From Tepidicella baoligensis (GTDB lineage Bacteria; Pseudomonadota; Gammaproteobacteria; Burkholderiales; Burkholderiaceae_C): a stretch of 64,000 nucleotides of DNA. The notes under the pieces are model-generated. The model saw only the letters and a list, made by a program, of their open reading frames with translations, was not told where the DNA came from and made no database searches. Shown piece after piece: positions 39,311 to 47,533 of this stretch. Each line of letters begins with the position of its first letter. Position 1 is the stretch's first letter. A program made the translations under genes and the position numbers. Location of the stretch: contig NZ_JACCDB010000010.1 of NCBI RefSeq assembly GCF_013432195.1, positions 43,386 to 107,385 on the forward strand, read 5' to 3'.

Positions 39311-41213
39311 CCCCACGCTTGGCTAGAACCTGCACTTTGAAGCGGGCACGCAAAGACTGAATATACGCCTGGGCTTCCGCCTGACCCCACAGTTGGGCCA
39401 GTTGGTTGCGTTCCAGGGAGGCGCGCACCGGGTCGGGGGTTTCGCGTTCCAGCACGCGATTGACGCGGATGACCATCACACCCTCTGCACCCAGGTCCGC
39501 CGACGTCCAGGCCGCCGTGGACGGTCCGGCCGGCACGCTCAACGCCGCTCCGAGCGCCGGTCCGGGCAGGCCCTGGTCGTCGATACGGGAAACGATCCGT
39601 GGGGCTTGCAGGCGCGGCTGCGCTCCGGCCTGCCAGGCCACGAGTTGATCCCTGGCCTGCTGCCGGGCGGCTTCCAGGGCACGCTGTTGCACCAGGCGTT
39701 CGCGCACCTCGGCTTTCACATCCTCGAAAGGCTGCAGGTGCGCCGGCCGGTGCTCCAGCACGCGGGCCGATACCAGCCGGTTGGCGCCGATCTCCACCGC
39801 TTCGGTGTTGCGCTTCTGGCGCAGCGATTCGGGCGAAAACACAGCCTGCAGCACGCGTTGGTTGGCCAACGCGGCGTCGCGGCCGGCATCCAGCGGACCG
39901 GTACGCAACACGCCATTGGCACGGCGTATGGTCAGACCCAAGGCTTCGGCAGCGGGCACGAACGTGTCGGCTTGTTCATAAACGAGGTTGCTGAAATCCT
40001 CTGCTGCCTCGGCAAAGCGCCGTTGAGCTTGTTGCTGGCGCAACTCCCGTTCCAAGCGGGGACGCGCAGCCTCGAAAGACTCGGGTTGCGGACGCCGAAT
40101 GTCGGTCACTTGGATGATGTGAAAGCCAAACTCGGTTTCCACCACGTCGGAAATGGCATGGCGCTCCAGTGCGAAGACGACGTCCTCGAACGGTTTGACC
40201 ATGGCGCCACGGGCAAAGAAATCCAGGTCCCCGCCCTGCGCAGCCGACCCGGGATCCTGCGACCGGGTACGGGCCAGCTCGGCAAAACGATCCGGATGGG
40301 CCCGCAATTCGGCCAGCAAGGCTTGTGCTTCGCGGCGCACCGCGGCCTTGGTTTCGGCGTCCGCGCCCGGTTCCACCGTCAGCAGGATGTGACGCGCACG
40401 GCGCTGCTCCTGCAGAGCCAGGTTGGCAATGTTCTGCTCATGGTAGGCCCGCAGATCGGACTCACTGAGTTGAATACGGGCAGACACCGCGTCGAGGTCC
40501 AGCACCAGATATTCGACATCCACCTGCTCGGGTGACTGGAACAGTTGGGGGTTTTGCTCGTAGAACGCTTGCAGATCCGCGTCGGATACCTCGATCGCCG
40601 CCCGGAAGTCCTGTGGTCTGAAATGTGCAACCTGCACTTCACGGCGCTCGAAGAATGCCCGCAATGCCTGGTCAGCCACGGCAGGGGTGAGAAAGGCGCT
40701 TTGAGTCAATCCGTCAATGACCTGCCGGCGGGCCAAGTCGGCGCGAACGTTGGCCTCGAACATTTCGGCGGTCATGCCCTGGGCGCGCAGCAGTTGCTGG
40801 TAGCGATCCACATCCAAACTACCATCGGGCCGGCGCAATGCTGCGATGCTCGGGTCCTGGGTGAGTTCGCGCGCCAGACGCTGATCCGTGGTCAGGTAGA
40901 GGCCCTCGGCAGACGCCAGAGCGAGCAGGCGCTCGTTGATCAGGCGCTCCAGGGTGTCGAAGCGGCTGGCCTCGTTGTCGAGCAGGCTGCGATCGATGCC
41001 AGGCATGGAGGCCACCAGACGATCCACCTCCTGGCGGTGGGCGAAATCCCACTCCTGGCGTGTGATCTCGATGCGGCCCACCTTGGCGACCACATCGCGG
41101 CCTTCACGCAGATTGCTGTAACCCTCGACACCGAACAGCACGAAAGCCGGGATGATCAGCAACATCAGGAAGCCCATGAGGAACTTGATGTTGTTGCGGA
41201 AGAAATCAAACAT
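39300..41213 (-). CDS. ppiD: SurA N-terminal domain/PpiD-type peptidyl-prolyl isomerase
   Basis: A 637-aa membrane-anchored periplasmic folding factor. It starts MFDFFRNNIKFLMGFLMLLIIPAFVLFGVEGY, a short cytoplasmic tail plus one membrane span, as in PpiD. A SurA_N-like helical domain follows (ITRQEWDFAHRQEVDRL), then a parvulin domain with RRARHILLTVEPGADAET near residue 285 and the QGGDLDFFARGAMVKPFEDVVFAL stretch. It helps outer-membrane and secreted proteins leave the Sec channel. The true start is 41213; the frame continues upstream through a terminator hairpin. In related genomes ppiD usually follows hupB and tRNA-Val directly; here they are parted by the island at 41266-47210. Confidence 0.93.
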   Translation of the reverse strand: MFDFFRNNIKFLMGFLMLLIIPAFVLFGVEGYSNLREGRDVVAKVGRIEITRQEWDFAHRQEVDRLVASMPGIDRSLLDNEASRFDTLERLINERLLALASAEGLYLTTDQRLARELTQDPSIAALRRPDGSLDVDRYQQLLRAQGMTAEMFEANVRADLARRQVIDGLTQSAFLTPAVADQALRAFFERREVQVAHFRPQDFRAAIEVSDADLQAFYEQNPQLFQSPEQVDVEYLVLDLDAVSARIQLSESDLRAYHEQNIANLALQEQRRARHILLTVEPGADAETKAAVRREAQALLAELRAHPDRFAELARTRSQDPGSAAQGGDLDFFARGAMVKPFEDVVFALERHAISDVVETEFGFHIIQVTDIRRPQPESFEAARPRLERELRQQQAQRRFAEAAEDFSNLVYEQADTFVPAAEALGLTIRRANGVLRTGPLDAGRDAALANQRVLQAVFSPESLRQKRNTEAVEIGANRLVSARVLEHRPAHLQPFEDVKAEVRERLVQQRALEAARQQARDQLVAWQAGAQPRLQAPRIVSRIDDQGLPGPALGAALSVPAGPSTAAWTSADLGAEGVMVIRVNRVLERETPDPVRASLERNQLAQLWGQAEAQAYIQSLRARFKVQVLAKRGEAS

Positions 41214-41234
41214 GTGTGCGCAGCCTGAAACAGA

Positions 41235-41258
41235 AAAGGCGAACCCGTGTTCGCCTTT
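41235..41258 (-). terminator. Intrinsic terminator, probably the original tRNA-Val terminator
   Basis: A 10-bp stem (41235-41244 with 41249-41258) with a 4-base loop, ending on the minus strand in TTTTCTG. It lies just past the copy of the tRNA-Val 3' end, so it most likely ended the tRNA-Val transcript before the island separated them. Confidence 0.8.
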
Positions 41259-41265
41259 CATGGGG

Positions 41266-41311
41266 GTGGTGGGTGCTGACGGGTTCGAACCGCCGACCTA
41301 CGCCTTGTAAG
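41266..41311 (-). repeat. Duplicated 3' end of tRNA-Val: attachment-site copy
   Basis: These 46 bp are identical to 47165-47210, the 3' part of the intact tRNA-Val(TAC) gene from the anticodon loop through the T arm, acceptor and CCA. The tRNA 5' half is absent here. Such a copy, in the same orientation as the intact gene, is the mark of site-specific integration into a tRNA 3' end and defines the distal border of the island. Confidence 0.9.
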
Positions 41312-41359
41312 AGTATCAAGAGTATCGCACTTCCTTAGAAATCAACACCTTACACCCTC

Positions 41360-41444
41360 TACCAACTTTCTACCACCCGAGGCGAACAATTTGGTGGATA
41401 GCCTGAAATCTTACCAACTTTTGGCTCAGATGATTTACCAACAT
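41360..41444 (+). repeat. Repeated TACCAAC words near the island border
   Basis: TACCAACTTT occurs at 41360-41369 and 41412-41421, and TACCAACAT at 41436-41444. A short tandem GAGTATC (41311-41317 and 41320-41326) abuts the attachment copy. Short direct repeats near an attachment site often serve as integrase or excisionase arm sites; that role is inferred. The rest of the 41312-41542 gap contains no gene I can recognise. Confidence 0.45.
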
Positions 41445-41542
41445 CCAGGAAGACCAAGATTGATACTGGGCAAGACATTGAATAGAACCAGCCGAATGTG
41501 GGGATTGTAACGATCTGCTGAAGAGCACAGGCTCTGCCCGCG

Positions 41543-42334
41543 CTACTTTTCAGCTGAAACCGGAAACAGACTGGCTTCCAGCGTTTTCTGGGCCCGCGTC
41601 AGCTGTCCTATAAAAGACCGCTGGAATTCAGCCATACTCATCCGCTCGGCCCTGACAGCAATGCTCATGGCAGCCACTACATTGCCTGACCTGTCGCGGA
41701 CAGGCACAGCCATAGAGCGGACCCCCATCTCAATCTCTTCATCACTTTCTGCCCACCCTACTTCTCGGCACCGCTCCAGCAAGTCCATGATCTGGGTCAA
41801 ATCTGTGATCGTATTGCGTGTCAGTGCTCTTCTGTCCATTGACAGCAACTTGGCTTCAGCCTCTGCCATTGGCAGACTGGACAGCAAGACACGACCTATC
41901 GCAGAGCAGTAGCCCGGTAGCCGGGACCCTATGCCCAGGCCAATGCTCAAACTGCGCCTCGCAGTGGATCGGGCTACGATGATGGCATCGTGATCCAGCA
42001 ACTGCCCCAGTGATGCCGACTCCCTGGTCCTTTCAGATAGAGCATCCAGCAGTGGCTGGGCTATGGCTGGCAATGGCCTGGAAGCAATAAAGGCGTTCGC
42101 CACCAGCAATGTTTTGGGTGACATCCAGAAGAATTTGCCATCCCCATGAAGGTAACCCAAATCGTACAGGGTCAACAGTGAGCGACGAGCAGATGCAGCA
42201 CTTAAACCCGTCAGCCGGGCCACATCGGTAATGGTCAATCTCGGGTACTGCCTGCTAAAAGAGGTCAGTACCTGAAGTCCCTTGCGCAAGGAAACCACCG
42301 AGTCTCTGTCGCGCTCATGACTCATATGACTCAT
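41543..42334 (-). CDS. tphR: IclR-family regulator TphR
   Basis: A 263-aa transcription factor with an N-terminal winged helix (SLRKGLQVLTSFSRQYPRLTITDVARLTGLSAASARRSLLTL) and a C-terminal ligand-binding domain with the family GYCSAIGRVLLSSLP and GWAESDEEIEMGVRSMAVPVRD motifs. It is divergent from the tph genes, as tphR is in Comamonas, where it activates them in response to terephthalate. The start codon lies in a perfect 9-bp tandem duplication (ATGAGTCAT twice), so starts at 42334 and 42325 are both possible. Name rests on IclR family plus gene order. Confidence 0.88.
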   Translation of the reverse strand: MSHMSHERDRDSVVSLRKGLQVLTSFSRQYPRLTITDVARLTGLSAASARRSLLTLYDLGYLHGDGKFFWMSPKTLLVANAFIASRPLPAIAQPLLDALSERTRESASLGQLLDHDAIIVARSTARRSLSIGLGIGSRLPGYCSAIGRVLLSSLPMAEAEAKLLSMDRRALTRNTITDLTQIMDLLERCREVGWAESDEEIEMGVRSMAVPVRDRSGNVVAAMSIAVRAERMSMAEFQRSFIGQLTRAQKTLEASLFPVSAEK

Positions 42335-42355
42335 GACTCAAGGTTTACCCTAAAT

Positions 42356-42372
42356 TTTGCGCATTGCGCAAA
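42356..42372 (+). promoter_or_regulatory. Candidate TphR operator in the tphR-tphC intergenic region
   Basis: A perfect inverted repeat, TTTGCGC (42356-42362) and GCGCAAA (42366-42372) around ATT, lies in the 102-bp region between the divergent tphR and tphC starts. IclR regulators bind palindromes of this size. A possible tphC promoter follows (TTGAAG at 42379-42384, AATAAT at 42403-42408, spacing 18). Confidence 0.6.
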
Positions 42373-42436
42373 TATTGCTTGAAGGGGCACTTGATTGCTT
42401 CCAATAATCCGTCTTCCAACAACACAGGAGACATGC

Positions 42437-43408
42437 ATGAACCCAACATCCATCCGTCGTCGTACCGTCATTCAAGGCGCGGCCTTGACCTTGATGGGCG
42501 GGAGCGTATGGGCACAAAGCGGCAATACCCTACGCTTTATCGTTCCCTTTCCGGCGGGAGGCACCGCAGACATCTTGCCACGAATCGTAGCGGAAAAAAT
42601 ACGTGCCCACTATGCAGGCGGGGTCGTGGTGGACAACAGGCCGGGTGCTGGCGGCAACATTGGTGCAGAGCGAGTATTCCGATCTGAACCTGATGGTCTG
42701 ACCGTACTGGCTTCGCCACCTGGCCCGATAGCAGTGAACCACCATCTATACAGCAAACTGTCTTTTGATCCCACCCAGTGGGTTCCAGTCACTGTTCTGG
42801 CCACAGCGCCCAACATCCTGGGTGTCAGCAACAAGCTGCCGGTCAAGAACCTGCAGGAACTCATTGCCTACCTGAAAGCCAATCCAGGCAAAGTCAGTGT
42901 GGCATCGCAGGGTAACGGCTCCACCTCCCACCTGACTGCGGCCCTGTTCATGCAGCTCACAGGCACTGAAATGATCCATATTCCATACAGGGGCACAGCA
43001 CCCGCACTGGTGGACCTGATTGCTGGAAACGTGGACGTCTTTTTCGACAACATCAGCTCGTCTGCGCCCCATCACAACTCCAACAGCATCCGCATCTTTG
43101 CTGTCGCAGGTGAGAAAAGGTCCAAAATCCTGCCCGACATTCCCACTTTTGCCGAACAGGGCCTGCCCAACATGCAGGCCGTAACCTTCTTCTCGGTTGT
43201 AGCGCCTCCCGGAACACCTGCTGCAGCGGCAGCAAGGCTTCAGTCCCAGATTGCCGAAGCCCTGTCTTCCCCCGAGGTAAGACAACGGTTTGAAGAACAG
43301 GGCACTGAACCAGCGGGCTGGTCGCCAGAGCGCACTGGACAGTTCATCAGAGCCGAGTCTGAAAAATGGAAAAAAGTTATTCAAACAGCCAAGGTGACAT
43401 TGGAATAA
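42437..43408 (+). CDS. tphC: Terephthalate-binding TTT (Bug-type) periplasmic protein
   Basis: A 323-aa tripartite-tricarboxylate-transporter receptor. The N-terminus has an Arg-rich, Tat-like motif ([17 protein letters not shown]) ending near VWAQ. The mature protein has the Bug-family pattern: [41 protein letters not shown], and a [33 protein letters not shown] stretch. In Comamonas TphC brings terephthalate to the TpiA-TpiB membrane pair; no such membrane genes are in this window. AGGAG lies before the ATG at 42437; the frame from 42395 is not the start. Confidence 0.88.
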   Translation: MNPTSIRRRTVIQGAALTLMGGSVWAQSGNTLRFIVPFPAGGTADILPRIVAEKIRAHYAGGVVVDNRPGAGGNIGAERVFRSEPDGLTVLASPPGPIAVNHHLYSKLSFDPTQWVPVTVLATAPNILGVSNKLPVKNLQELIAYLKANPGKVSVASQGNGSTSHLTAALFMQLTGTEMIHIPYRGTAPALVDLIAGNVDVFFDNISSSAPHHNSNSIRIFAVAGEKRSKILPDIPTFAEQGLPNMQAVTFFSVVAPPGTPAAAAARLQSQIAEALSSPEVRQRFEEQGTEPAGWSPERTGQFIRAESEKWKKVIQTAKVTLE

Positions 43409-43416
43409 GGCCAAAC

Positions 43417-44655
43417 ATGCAAACACAGACCATTCAATGGAAGCGGCGAGACAACACTCGCATTCCTTACGCGATCTACGGGGACAGCCTCACCCACCAG
43501 CAAGAGCAGGAACGCATCTTCAGAGGTGCAGTCTGGAACTACCTCTGCCTGGAAGTCGAACTGCCAGAAACTGGCAGTTACCGCACCACCTTTGTTGGGG
43601 AAACCCCAGTGGTGGTGGTTCGCGGTGAAGATGAAGAAATCTACGCTTTTGAAAACCGCTGCGCCCACCGGGGCGCGTTGATCGCGCTGGAGAAGTCCGG
43701 AAAGGTGGAAAGCTTTCAGTGTGTCTACCACGCATGGAGCTACAACCTCCAGGGAGAGCTGACCGGGGTGGCTTTTGAGCAGGGCGTCAAAGGGCAAGGA
43801 GGAATGCCTCCCACCTTCTGCAAGGAAGAGCACAGCCCTCGAAGGTTGAGGACAACTACCTTCTGCGGGCTGGTTTTTGGCAGTTTCTCTGACGATGTCC
43901 CCGACATCGAGGAGTACCTAGGTGAAGAAATTGCAGCCCGCATTGAACGGGTGCTGCACAAACCAGTGGAAGTCATAGGTCGCTTTACCCAGGCACTGCC
44001 CAACAACTGGAAGCTTTACTTTGAAAATGTGAAGGACAGCTATCACGCCAGTCTGCTGCATACCTTCTTTACCACCTTTGAAATCAACCGTTTGTCCCAG
44101 AAAGGCGGCGTGATCGTCGACAGTTCGGGAGGGCACCATGTCAGCTACTCCATGATTGATCCTGCAGCCAAAGACGACTCATACAAAGAACAGGCTCTGC
44201 GATCTGACAATGAAAGGTACCGCCTCAAAGATCCCAGTCTGCTGTCTGGCTTTCATGAGTACGACGATGGCATCACCCTGCAAATCCTCTCCGTGTTCCC
44301 CGGTCTGGTGGTTCAGCAAATCCAAAACTGCATAGCCATACGTCAACTTCTACCCAAAGGCATCGAGAAGAGCGAGCTGAACTGGACCTATTTGGGTTAT
44401 GCCGATGACACCCCCGAACAACGCAAGATCAGGCTGAAACAGTTGAATCTGGTCGGGCCGGCTGGGTTCATTTCCATGGAAGACGGTGCTGTCGGCGGTT
44501 TTGTCCAGCGTGGCATAGCCGGCGCCAGCGACCTGGATGCCGTGGTCGAGATGGGCGGAGATGCCGTTGGCTCCAGTGAAGGCCGGGCCACGGAAACTTC
44601 AATTCGTGGTTTCTGGAAAGCTTACCGCCATCACATGGAGGCAGCCCATGATTGA
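43417..44655 (+). CDS. tphA2: Terephthalate 1,2-dioxygenase, oxygenase large subunit
   Basis: A 412-aa Rieske oxygenase alpha subunit. The Rieske ligands are Cys82 and His84 (CAHRGA) and Cys102 and His105 (CVYHAW). The non-heme iron His residues are in [16 protein letters not shown] (about residues 205-216). It inserts dioxygen into terephthalate to give the 1,2-cis-dihydrodiol. The whole chain is strongly like Comamonas TphA2, including [17 protein letters not shown] and the C-terminal [15 protein letters not shown]. The frame from 43366 includes the tphC end and is not the start. The stop overlaps tphA3 by 8 bp. Confidence 0.93.
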   Translation: MQTQTIQWKRRDNTRIPYAIYGDSLTHQQEQERIFRGAVWNYLCLEVELPETGSYRTTFVGETPVVVVRGEDEEIYAFENRCAHRGALIALEKSGKVESFQCVYHAWSYNLQGELTGVAFEQGVKGQGGMPPTFCKEEHSPRRLRTTTFCGLVFGSFSDDVPDIEEYLGEEIAARIERVLHKPVEVIGRFTQALPNNWKLYFENVKDSYHASLLHTFFTTFEINRLSQKGGVIVDSSGGHHVSYSMIDPAAKDDSYKEQALRSDNERYRLKDPSLLSGFHEYDDGITLQILSVFPGLVVQQIQNCIAIRQLLPKGIEKSELNWTYLGYADDTPEQRKIRLKQLNLVGPAGFISMEDGAVGGFVQRGIAGASDLDAVVEMGGDAVGSSEGRATETSIRGFWKAYRHHMEAAHD

Positions 44656-45112
44656 CCTCCTTCAAATCGCGGTCTTCAATGCCGCCTACGCCGATGCAAT
44701 TGACAGCGATGATCTGGAGCGGTGGCCCAGCTTCTTCACAGCCGAGTGTAACTACCGGGTGACCAGCATCGAGAACTATCGCGCGGGACTGGCAGCAGGG
44801 CTGGTTTGGGCGGATACGCGGGACATGCTGACAGACCGAGTTTCCGCCCTTCGGGAAGCCAATATCTACGAAAGGCACACCTACCGGCACCTAATCGGCA
44901 TTCCCCTGATCACAGAAGCCTCGGACAGCACAGCGCAAGCACGAACCCCTTTCATGGTGGCTAGGATCATGCACACCGGCGAAACCGACGTTTTCGCGAC
45001 CGGGGTGTATCTGGACCGGTTCATCAGGCAGGACGGGCAACTCCTGCTGTCCGAGCGCATTGCCGTTTGTGACAGCTCAGTGGTAGATACCCTGCTGGCC
45101 CTCCCACTGTGA
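44648..45112 (+). CDS. tphA3: Terephthalate 1,2-dioxygenase, oxygenase small subunit
   Basis: A 154-aa beta subunit of the ring-hydroxylating dioxygenase family (NTF2-like fold). Typical segments are [29 protein letters not shown] at the start, the [29 protein letters not shown] block and [23 protein letters not shown] at the end. Its role is structural in the alpha/beta hexamer. Start overlaps tphA2 by 8 bp and stop overlaps tphB (GTGA), so the genes are translationally coupled. Confidence 0.92.
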   Translation: MIDLLQIAVFNAAYADAIDSDDLERWPSFFTAECNYRVTSIENYRAGLAAGLVWADTRDMLTDRVSALREANIYERHTYRHLIGIPLITEASDSTAQARTPFMVARIMHTGETDVFATGVYLDRFIRQDGQLLLSERIAVCDSSVVDTLLALPL

Positions 45113-46068
45113 ATACACTTGTCAGCCGACGCATAGCACTGGCTTTGGGCGATCCTCATGGCATTGGGCCAGAAATTGCCCTGAAAGCCATGAGCGCCCT
45201 GCCTGAGCCACAAAGGTCCAACATCACCTTGTTTGGCCCAGCTCAGGCCCTGGAGCACGCTGCCAACATCTGCGGACTGCAAGACCTTCTGGGAAAAGTC
45301 AGTCACGTCGAAGCTGGCACTTTACCAGGAAAGATCAAACCAGGGGTAATTGACGCGGACGCCGGTCTTTCCACTGTGGAGTCGGCCACCGCAGCCATCC
45401 ATGCCTGCCGTCAAGGAATGTTCGATGCAGTGGTGGCCTGCCCCCACCATGAAACCGCTATACACAAGGCAGGCATTCCATTCAGCGGCTACCCATCCCT
45501 GGTCGCCAGAGTCTGCAACGTCAGTGAGGACGAAGTCTTCATGATGCTGGTTGGAGGTGGCCTGAGGATAGTTCACACCACCTTGCATGAAAGTATCCAG
45601 AACGCCCTAAACCGGATTACACCGGAACTGGTTATCAAGGCCACACAGGCAGGCATACGTGGTTGTCAGCGGCTGGGCATCGAAACACCCTCGGTGGCCC
45701 TGTTTGGCATCAACCCCCATGCCTCGGAGGGAACCCTCTTTGGCACAGAAGACGAAAACATCACCGTCCCGGCAGCCAAGACACTGCGGGAGTATGGCCT
45801 CCACATCGACGGCCCCATGGGTGCAGACGTTGCCCTGGCAGACCGCAGGCATGACCTGTACGTGGCCATCTTTCATGACCAGGGGCATATCCCCGTCAAA
45901 CTGCTGTCGCCCAAAGCGGCCAGCGCCCTTTCCATCGGAGCTGATGTCCTGTTGTCGAGTGTAGGTCATGGAAGCGCCATGGACATTGCAGGCAAGGGGA
46001 TTGCAGAACCAACAGCCGTTCTACGAACCGTGGCACTGCTAATGGGAAACCAGACCATATTCACATGA
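45109..46068 (+). CDS. tphB: Terephthalate dihydrodiol dehydrogenase (PdxA-like)
   Basis: A 319-aa metal-dependent dehydrogenase of the PdxA family. In tph operons it oxidises and decarboxylates 1,2-dihydroxy-3,5-cyclohexadiene-1,4-dicarboxylate to protocatechuate. Motifs: [16 protein letters not shown] at the start, metal-site His residues in [33 protein letters not shown] and [15 protein letters not shown]. True PdxA acts in vitamin B6 synthesis, but the position between dioxygenase subunit and reductase genes supports TphB. GTG start at 45109 overlaps the tphA3 stop. Confidence 0.92.
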   Translation: MNTLVSRRIALALGDPHGIGPEIALKAMSALPEPQRSNITLFGPAQALEHAANICGLQDLLGKVSHVEAGTLPGKIKPGVIDADAGLSTVESATAAIHACRQGMFDAVVACPHHETAIHKAGIPFSGYPSLVARVCNVSEDEVFMMLVGGGLRIVHTTLHESIQNALNRITPELVIKATQAGIRGCQRLGIETPSVALFGINPHASEGTLFGTEDENITVPAAKTLREYGLHIDGPMGADVALADRRHDLYVAIFHDQGHIPVKLLSPKAASALSIGADVLLSSVGHGSAMDIAGKGIAEPTAVLRTVALLMGNQTIFT

Positions 46069-47078
46069 GCTTTCAGATCAAACTTCAAGGCACGGACATC
46101 AGCTTTGTCTGTCAACCTGGACAGACCATCCTTGATGCAGCCCTCAAATCTGGCATCTCACTGCCCTATTCCTGCCGCAAAGGCATCTGTGGCAATTGTG
46201 CCGGCAGCGTAACCGAGGGCAACATCCAGCCGCATGGCTCACTCCCCTTCCGCCACGACAATTGTGCTGAAGGACAGGTTCTTTTCTGTGGATGCGAGCC
46301 ATCCACCGACCTGGTCATACAGCCGACCAGCTGGAAACGCTCAGAAGACGGTGCCCCCAAAACCTTCACCGCCAGGGTTTACCGCAATGAACTGGCCGCA
46401 CCAGATGTATCGGTGCTGCAACTGAGGCTACCCGCTGGCAAAAAGATCAAATTCCGTGCAGGGCAGTATCTACTCATCCGCATGGAAGATGGCAGTTCCC
46501 GGAGCTATTCCATGGCCAACGCTCCGCATGAAAGTGACGGCGTAACCCTGCATATTCGTCATGTACCAGGGGGATATTTCAGCAGCAGGGTTTCAACTCT
46601 CAAACCAGGAGACACACTGGACATCGAACTGCCCTATGGCCATGTGGATCTAGATGAACAAGACAACAGACCCGTGGTTTTCGTGGCGGGTGGCACAGGC
46701 TTTGCACCCGTCAAATCCATTCTCGATGGACTGCTCAAAAAGAAAGCACAAAGACAGCTGGCATTGATATGGGGGGCGCGTGACCCTTCAGGTCTCTACA
46801 TGCAGTCAGCTGTTGAAAAATGGCAGAAGTTCTGGCCTGACTTCCAGTTCGTGCCTGCAGTGAACACTGTACCCACAACAAGCCATGGAAACAGCTACTT
46901 TGTGGGCAGAGCCGATGAAGCGCTGGCCTGCCGCTTCAATGACCTGAATAACCACATCATCTACATCTGCGGTTCTCCGGGTATGGTGGAAGCCGTCAGA
47001 CAAACCGCCCTCTCCTGTGGAGCAAGTCCCAAAGACATCCATACCGACAGCTTTGTTGAGGGGCCTGCAAGTCAATGA
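46065..47078 (+). CDS. tphA1: Terephthalate dioxygenase reductase component
   Basis: A 337-aa electron-transfer protein. It has an N-terminal plant-type [2Fe-2S] ferredoxin domain (Cys37, Cys42, Cys45, Cys75 in [10 protein letters not shown] and LFCGC), a flavin domain with [11 protein letters not shown], and a C-terminal NAD-binding domain with [16 protein letters not shown] and [12 protein letters not shown]. It passes electrons from NAD(P)H to the TphA2 Rieske cluster. ATG overlaps the tphB stop by 4 bp. Last gene of the operon and of the island. Confidence 0.93.
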   Translation: MSFQIKLQGTDISFVCQPGQTILDAALKSGISLPYSCRKGICGNCAGSVTEGNIQPHGSLPFRHDNCAEGQVLFCGCEPSTDLVIQPTSWKRSEDGAPKTFTARVYRNELAAPDVSVLQLRLPAGKKIKFRAGQYLLIRMEDGSSRSYSMANAPHESDGVTLHIRHVPGGYFSSRVSTLKPGDTLDIELPYGHVDLDEQDNRPVVFVAGGTGFAPVKSILDGLLKKKAQRQLALIWGARDPSGLYMQSAVEKWQKFWPDFQFVPAVNTVPTTSHGNSYFVGRADEALACRFNDLNNHIIYICGSPGMVEAVRQTALSCGASPKDIHTDSFVEGPASQ

Positions 47079-47137
47079 AGTGGATCATCGCGACTCAAGA
47101 ATGGATGCCCCTTGCAAAACGAGGGGTCCAAATTCTT

Positions 47138-47164
47138 CTAATTTCTTGATTCAATTAGGTTTTT
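47138..47164 (+). terminator. Weak terminator at the end of the tph operon
   Basis: A 6-bp AT-rich stem (CTAATT at 47138-47143, AATTAG at 47153-47158) and 9-base loop, followed by five T residues. A second hairpin (CCCCT at 47108-47112 with AGGGG at 47122-47126) precedes it. Together they may end tph transcription ahead of tRNA-Val on the other strand. Otherwise 47079-47164 is empty. Confidence 0.5.
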
Positions 47165-47210
47165 GTGGTGGGTGCTGACGGGTTCGAACCGCCGACCTAC
47201 GCCTTGTAAG
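47165..47210 (-). repeat. tRNA-Val-proximal attachment-site copy
   Basis: This is the 46-bp segment identical to 41266-41311. Here it forms the 3' part of the intact tRNA-Val gene, so the incoming element carried a matching tRNA end and left the tRNA functional. Confidence 0.88.
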
Positions 47211-47241
47211 GGCGCCGCTCTACCAGCTGAGCTAAGCACCC
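47166..47241 (-). tRNA. tRNA-Val (TAC anticodon)
   Basis: The reverse complement is a 76-nt cloverleaf: acceptor GGGTGCT with AGCACCC, D arm GCTCAGCTGGTAGAGC, anticodon TAC in CCTTACAAGG, T arm with GGTTCGAACCC, and an encoded CCA at 47166-47168. It lies just downstream of hupB on the same strand, as in related genomes, and is the integration target of the island. Confidence 0.98.
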
Positions 47242-47260
47242 CACCGAAACCGGAAAACCG

Positions 47261-47533
47261 TTATTTGATGGCGTCTTTCAACGCCTTGCCAGGACGAAAC
47301 TTAGGGATTTTAGCCGCTTTGATCTTGATCGCGGCGCCGGTGCGAGGATTGCGGCCGGTGCGGGCAGCACGCTTGGTCACCGAAAACGACCCGAACCCCA
47401 CCAGCGATACCGTCCCCCCCTTCTTCAGGGTGGTGCCGATGGCCTGGATGGTGGCATTCAGTGCGCGGGCTGCCGCCGCTTTGGACAGGTCCGCGCTGCT
47501 GGCGATGTGCTCGATGAGTTCAGCCTTGTTCAT
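47261..47533 (-). CDS. hupB: HU-family DNA-binding protein
   Basis: A 90-aa nucleoid protein that bends and compacts DNA. It starts [21 protein letters not shown] and holds the conserved [28 protein letters not shown]-binding arm, ending [13 protein letters not shown]. Length is exact for HU. The ATG at 47533 lies inside the 3' end of the upstream dehydrogenase gene (14-bp overlap), so its promoter must lie in that gene unless the two share a transcript. tRNA-Val follows 19 bp downstream on the same strand. Confidence 0.97.
   Translation of the reverse strand: MNKAELIEHIASSADLSKAAAARALNATIQAIGTTLKKGGTVSLVGFGSFSVTKRAARTGRNPRTGAAIKIKAAKIPKFRPGKALKDAIK

Larger units (their letters stand above)
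41266..47210. mobile_element. tRNA-Val genomic island carrying a terephthalate (tph) operon
   Basis: The block is bounded by the 46-bp direct repeat of the tRNA-Val 3' end (41266-41311 and 47165-47210). The proximal copy restores a whole tRNA. Inside are tphR and tphC-A2-A3-B-A1 only. A hand-counted 60-base line in tphA2 (43501-43560) has about 53% GC, against about 66% over 50 bases counted in the nearby SSS gene (35761-35810), and codon choice is visibly less GC-biased. The outer genes, hupB and ppiD, are normally neighbours. No integrase or transposase gene is visible, so the element is either a remnant or was moved by an integrase encoded elsewhere. The gene content is unusually pure for an island. 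Confidence 0.82.

Noticed and set aside
41235..41311. A second functional tRNA-Val gene
   Set aside because: Only the 3' part is present. The 5' acceptor strand and D arm are missing, so it cannot fold as a tRNA.
45109..46068. Housekeeping pdxA for vitamin B6 synthesis
   Set aside because: Family fold fits, but overlap with dioxygenase subunit and reductase genes and the tph order favour the dihydrodiol dehydrogenase TphB.
43417..47078. Phthalate, isophthalate or benzoate pathway instead of terephthalate
   Set aside because: Isophthalate systems use a single-component oxygenase, and benzoate dioxygenase clusters use a short-chain-type diol dehydrogenase. The alpha/beta/PdxA-like/reductase order with an IclR regulator and Bug receptor matches tph.
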